A stretch of DNA of 7,583 nt from Arthrobacter sp. (lineage in GTDB: Bacteria > Actinomycetota > Actinomycetes > Actinomycetales > Micrococcaceae). The translations under genes and the position numbers were made by a program. A model generated the notes under the pieces. That model was not told where the DNA came from, did not search any database, and worked only from the letters and a program-made list of their open reading frames with translations. Each line of letters starts with the position of its first letter. Position 1 is the first letter of the stretch. Shown piece after piece: positions 6,363-7,583 of this stretch. The stretch is taken from assembly GCA_030147325.1 (NCBI GenBank), contig JASLAA010000017.1:1-7583 (forward strand), written 5' to 3'.

Positions 6363-6391
6363 AGCCTAGTCCAGCCCTGGTACTTCCGGAA
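6363..6391 (-). promoter_or_regulatory. Candidate promoter for the 82-aa/FHA/2H unit
   Basis: On the minus strand TAGGCT (complement of 6363-6368) fits the actinobacterial TANNNT -10 pattern. TTCCGG (complement of 6386-6391) lies 17 bases upstream as a poor -35. A transcript from here would have a leader of roughly 60 bases before the ATG at 6294. The -35 overlaps the terminator-like hairpin of the preceding gene. A direct repeat CCAGCC at 6361-6366 and 6371-6376, ten bases apart, covers the -10 and could be an operator. Confidence 0.3.
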
Positions 6392-6418
6392 CCCGCCCGC
6401 GGACGAGGCGGGTCCCGG
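6386..6418 (-). terminator. Terminator-like hairpin after the aldo/keto reductase gene
   Basis: CCGGAACCCGCC (6386-6397) pairs with GGCGGGTCCCGG (6407-6418) over a 9-base loop: 12 positions with a single A/C mismatch. It starts 24 bases after the reductase stop codon on the minus strand. No T-tract follows, which is common for hairpin terminators in high-GC actinobacteria. It separates the reductase from the 82-aa/FHA/2H unit, either as a full terminator or an attenuating one. Confidence 0.55.
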
Positions 6419-6442
6419 TCAGGACGTCACCGGGTCACGGAT

Positions 6443-7426
6443 TCACCACTTCGCGTGGATCGTGGCCCTGAAGTGCCGATCGTAGATGTCGACGACGGCG
6501 GCATCGATCTCCGCGCCCAGAGCCACGTGCTCGGCCGCTGCAGCGTTGGAGCGGGCCTGCTCCGGGTTGCGCGCCCCGGGGATGACCGTCGAGACGCCGT
6601 CCTGCGCGGCGATCCAGGCGAGGGCGGCCTGCGCCGTGGAGACGCCCTCGGGAACGAGCGCCGCGAACTCGGCAGCGGCCTGCAGGCCCGTCGCGTAGTC
6701 GACGCCCGAGAAGGTCTCACCGACATCGAAGGCGGCGCCGTTCCGGTTGTAGTTCCGGTGGTCGTCCTCGGCGAACGCGGTGTCCTTGGTGTACTTGCCG
6801 GACAGCAGTCCCGACGCCAGGGGGACGCGCGCGATGATGCCGACCCCCGCGGCCTCGGCGGCCGGCAGGACCTCGTCGAGCGGCTTGAGCCGGAAGGCAT
6901 TGAGGATGATCTGCACACTGGCGGTGGTGCCGCGCGCGATCGCGGCGAGCGCCTCGTCCGTGCGTTCCACGCTGACGCCGTAGTTCTTGATCACGCCGTC
7001 GCTCACGAGGGTGTCGAGGGCGTCGTAGACCTCGTCGGAGCTGTAGACGGAGGACGGAGGACAGTGCAGCTGCACGAGATCGAGGGCGTCGACGCCGAGG
7101 TTGGTGCGTGAGCGGTCGATCCACTGGCGGAAGTTGGAGAGCGTGTAGTTCTCGGGGGTCTGGTCGACCCGGCGGCCCATCTTCGTTCCGACGAGGATGT
7201 CGAGATCGGGGTTGTCGGCGAGGAACGATCCGATCGTCGCCTCACTCCGTCCGTCGCCGTAGACATCCGCGGTGTCGAAGAAGGTGACGCCCGCTTCGAC
7301 GGCGGCGTCGAGGACGGCGACGGCGTCCTTGTCCTCCACCTCGCCCCAGTCCGCGCCGAGCTGCCAGGTGCCGAGCCCGATGACGGAGACGGGACGGCCG
7401 GTTCTTCCAAGAGTTCTCTGTTCCAT
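6443..7426 (-). CDS. Aldo/keto reductase
   Basis: A 327-aa cytosolic NADPH-dependent oxidoreductase with the (alpha/beta)8 barrel of the AKR superfamily. The catalytic tetrad is complete: Asp51 and Tyr56 in FFDTADVYG, Lys82 in GTKMG, and His121 in LVQLHCPP. The cofactor region near the C-terminus is STVIPGARNPEQARSNAAA (about residues 279-297). GVIKNYGVS (about 144-152) and IIARVPLASGLLSGKY (barrel strand 7 region) are also typical. It resembles the YhdN/IolS-like general AKRs of bacteria; the substrate is unknown. The ATG at 7424-7426 is the only start in frame, since the frame upstream has no ATG, GTG or TTG to the window edge. It has almost no Shine-Dalgarno, but a -10 TATAGT lies 7 bases upstream, which suggests a leaderless mRNA. 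It may also be read from the gene ending 8 bases upstream. Confidence 0.94.
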   Translation of the reverse strand: MEQRTLGRTGRPVSVIGLGTWQLGADWGEVEDKDAVAVLDAAVEAGVTFFDTADVYGDGRSEATIGSFLADNPDLDILVGTKMGRRVDQTPENYTLSNFRQWIDRSRTNLGVDALDLVQLHCPPSSVYSSDEVYDALDTLVSDGVIKNYGVSVERTDEALAAIARGTTASVQIILNAFRLKPLDEVLPAAEAAGVGIIARVPLASGLLSGKYTKDTAFAEDDHRNYNRNGAAFDVGETFSGVDYATGLQAAAEFAALVPEGVSTAQAALAWIAAQDGVSTVIPGARNPEQARSNAAAAEHVALGAEIDAAVVDIYDRHFRATIHAKW

Positions 7427-7433
7427 GATTCCG

Positions 7434-7439
7434 ACTATA
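7434..7439 (-). promoter_or_regulatory. -10 element of a probable leaderless promoter for the aldo/keto reductase
   Basis: On the minus strand this reads TATAGT, a near-perfect -10 hexamer in an otherwise very GC-rich stretch. Seven bases separate it from the A of the ATG at 7426, the distance expected when transcription starts at the start codon. No good -35 is visible (GACCGA at 7457-7462 is the 17-base-spaced hexamer). It overlaps the stop codon of the probable upstream gene. Confidence 0.55.
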
Positions 7440-7583
7440 GGCCGGGCAGCGTCGCCTCGGTCGCGGACTTGTCCGCCGCCATCCGTCGATCCGTCACCGA
7501 CCTCTCGTCCGACGTCGACCCCTCCTCGAGCGGCGCACGTGCCTCCGTGGGCGTCAGCACGGCGTCCGTCGGCGCTACGCCCC
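7435..7583 (-). CDS. C-terminal tail of a probable gene entering from the right edge
   Basis: A minus-strand frame is open from the window edge to TAG at 7435-7437, about 48 codons, with mostly G/C third positions. The residues are polar, acidic and Thr/Ala/Ser-rich, ending KSATEATLPGL, like a disordered C-terminal tail. I do not recognise it. If real, its stop lies 8 bases before the aldo/keto reductase start, with the same orientation. The opposite strand has an equally open frame with similar G/C periodicity but no ATG or GTG start, only a TTG at 7469, so I favour the minus strand without being sure. Confidence 0.4.
   Translation of the reverse strand, partial: GVAPTDAVLTPTEARAPLEEGSTSDERSVTDRRMAADKSATEATLPGL

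Noticed and set aside
7469..7583. A plus-strand gene starting at TTG 7469 and running off the right edge
   Set aside because: The frame is open with good G/C periodicity, but it has a rare start codon and no ribosome binding site. The minus-strand tail ending 8 bases before the reductase is at least as good; the edge prevents a firm choice.

Overview
The window is GC-rich (roughly two thirds G+C by eye), densely coded chromosomal DNA. Third codon positions are strongly G/C-rich, and some overlapping antisense frames are long only because of this. Gene content and protein style (E. coli-type PurB, a bacterial lipase maturation factor family membrane protein, WXG100-like small proteins, a leaderless-type promoter) point to an actinobacterium, most likely an Arthrobacter-like member of the Micrococcaceae. 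The genus is my inference. I see no rRNA, tRNA, CRISPR array, insertion sequence or phage gene.

Layout. (1) Positions 1-536, minus strand: a 102-aa WXG100-like helical protein whose stop codon overlaps by 4 bases (GTGA) the start of a second helical protein that runs off the left edge. (2) Positions 537-660 are a divergent intergenic region. (3) Positions 661-4535, plus strand: purB (adenylosuccinate lyase), an endonuclease/exonuclease/phosphatase (EEP) family hydrolase, and a polytopic lipase maturation factor (LMF) family protein. Intergenic gaps are 62 and 81 bases. (4) Positions 4512-7583, minus strand, read right to left: the C-terminal tail of a probable gene entering from the right edge, an aldo/keto reductase (AKR), a 148-base intergenic region with a terminator-like hairpin, an unrecognised 82-aa protein, a protein with an unknown N-terminal domain and an atypical FHA domain, and a 2H phosphoesterase (2'-5' RNA ligase family). 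The last gene converges on the LMF gene and overlaps it by 24 bases, tail to tail.

How the genes may work together. PurB is housekeeping (de novo purine synthesis). The EEP and LMF genes are probably read from the same direction as purB, but nothing ties them to purine metabolism. The 82-aa protein, FHA protein and 2H phosphoesterase form a tight three-gene unit (gaps of 16 and 33 bases) and are the least characterised group here. The AKR seems to be a separate or partly separate unit with its own -10 element exactly placed for a leaderless transcript. Most of the window is ordinary core or near-core genome. The most interesting material is the 82-aa/FHA/2H unit, the WXG100-like pair, and a possible hairpin over the EEP gene's ribosome binding site.
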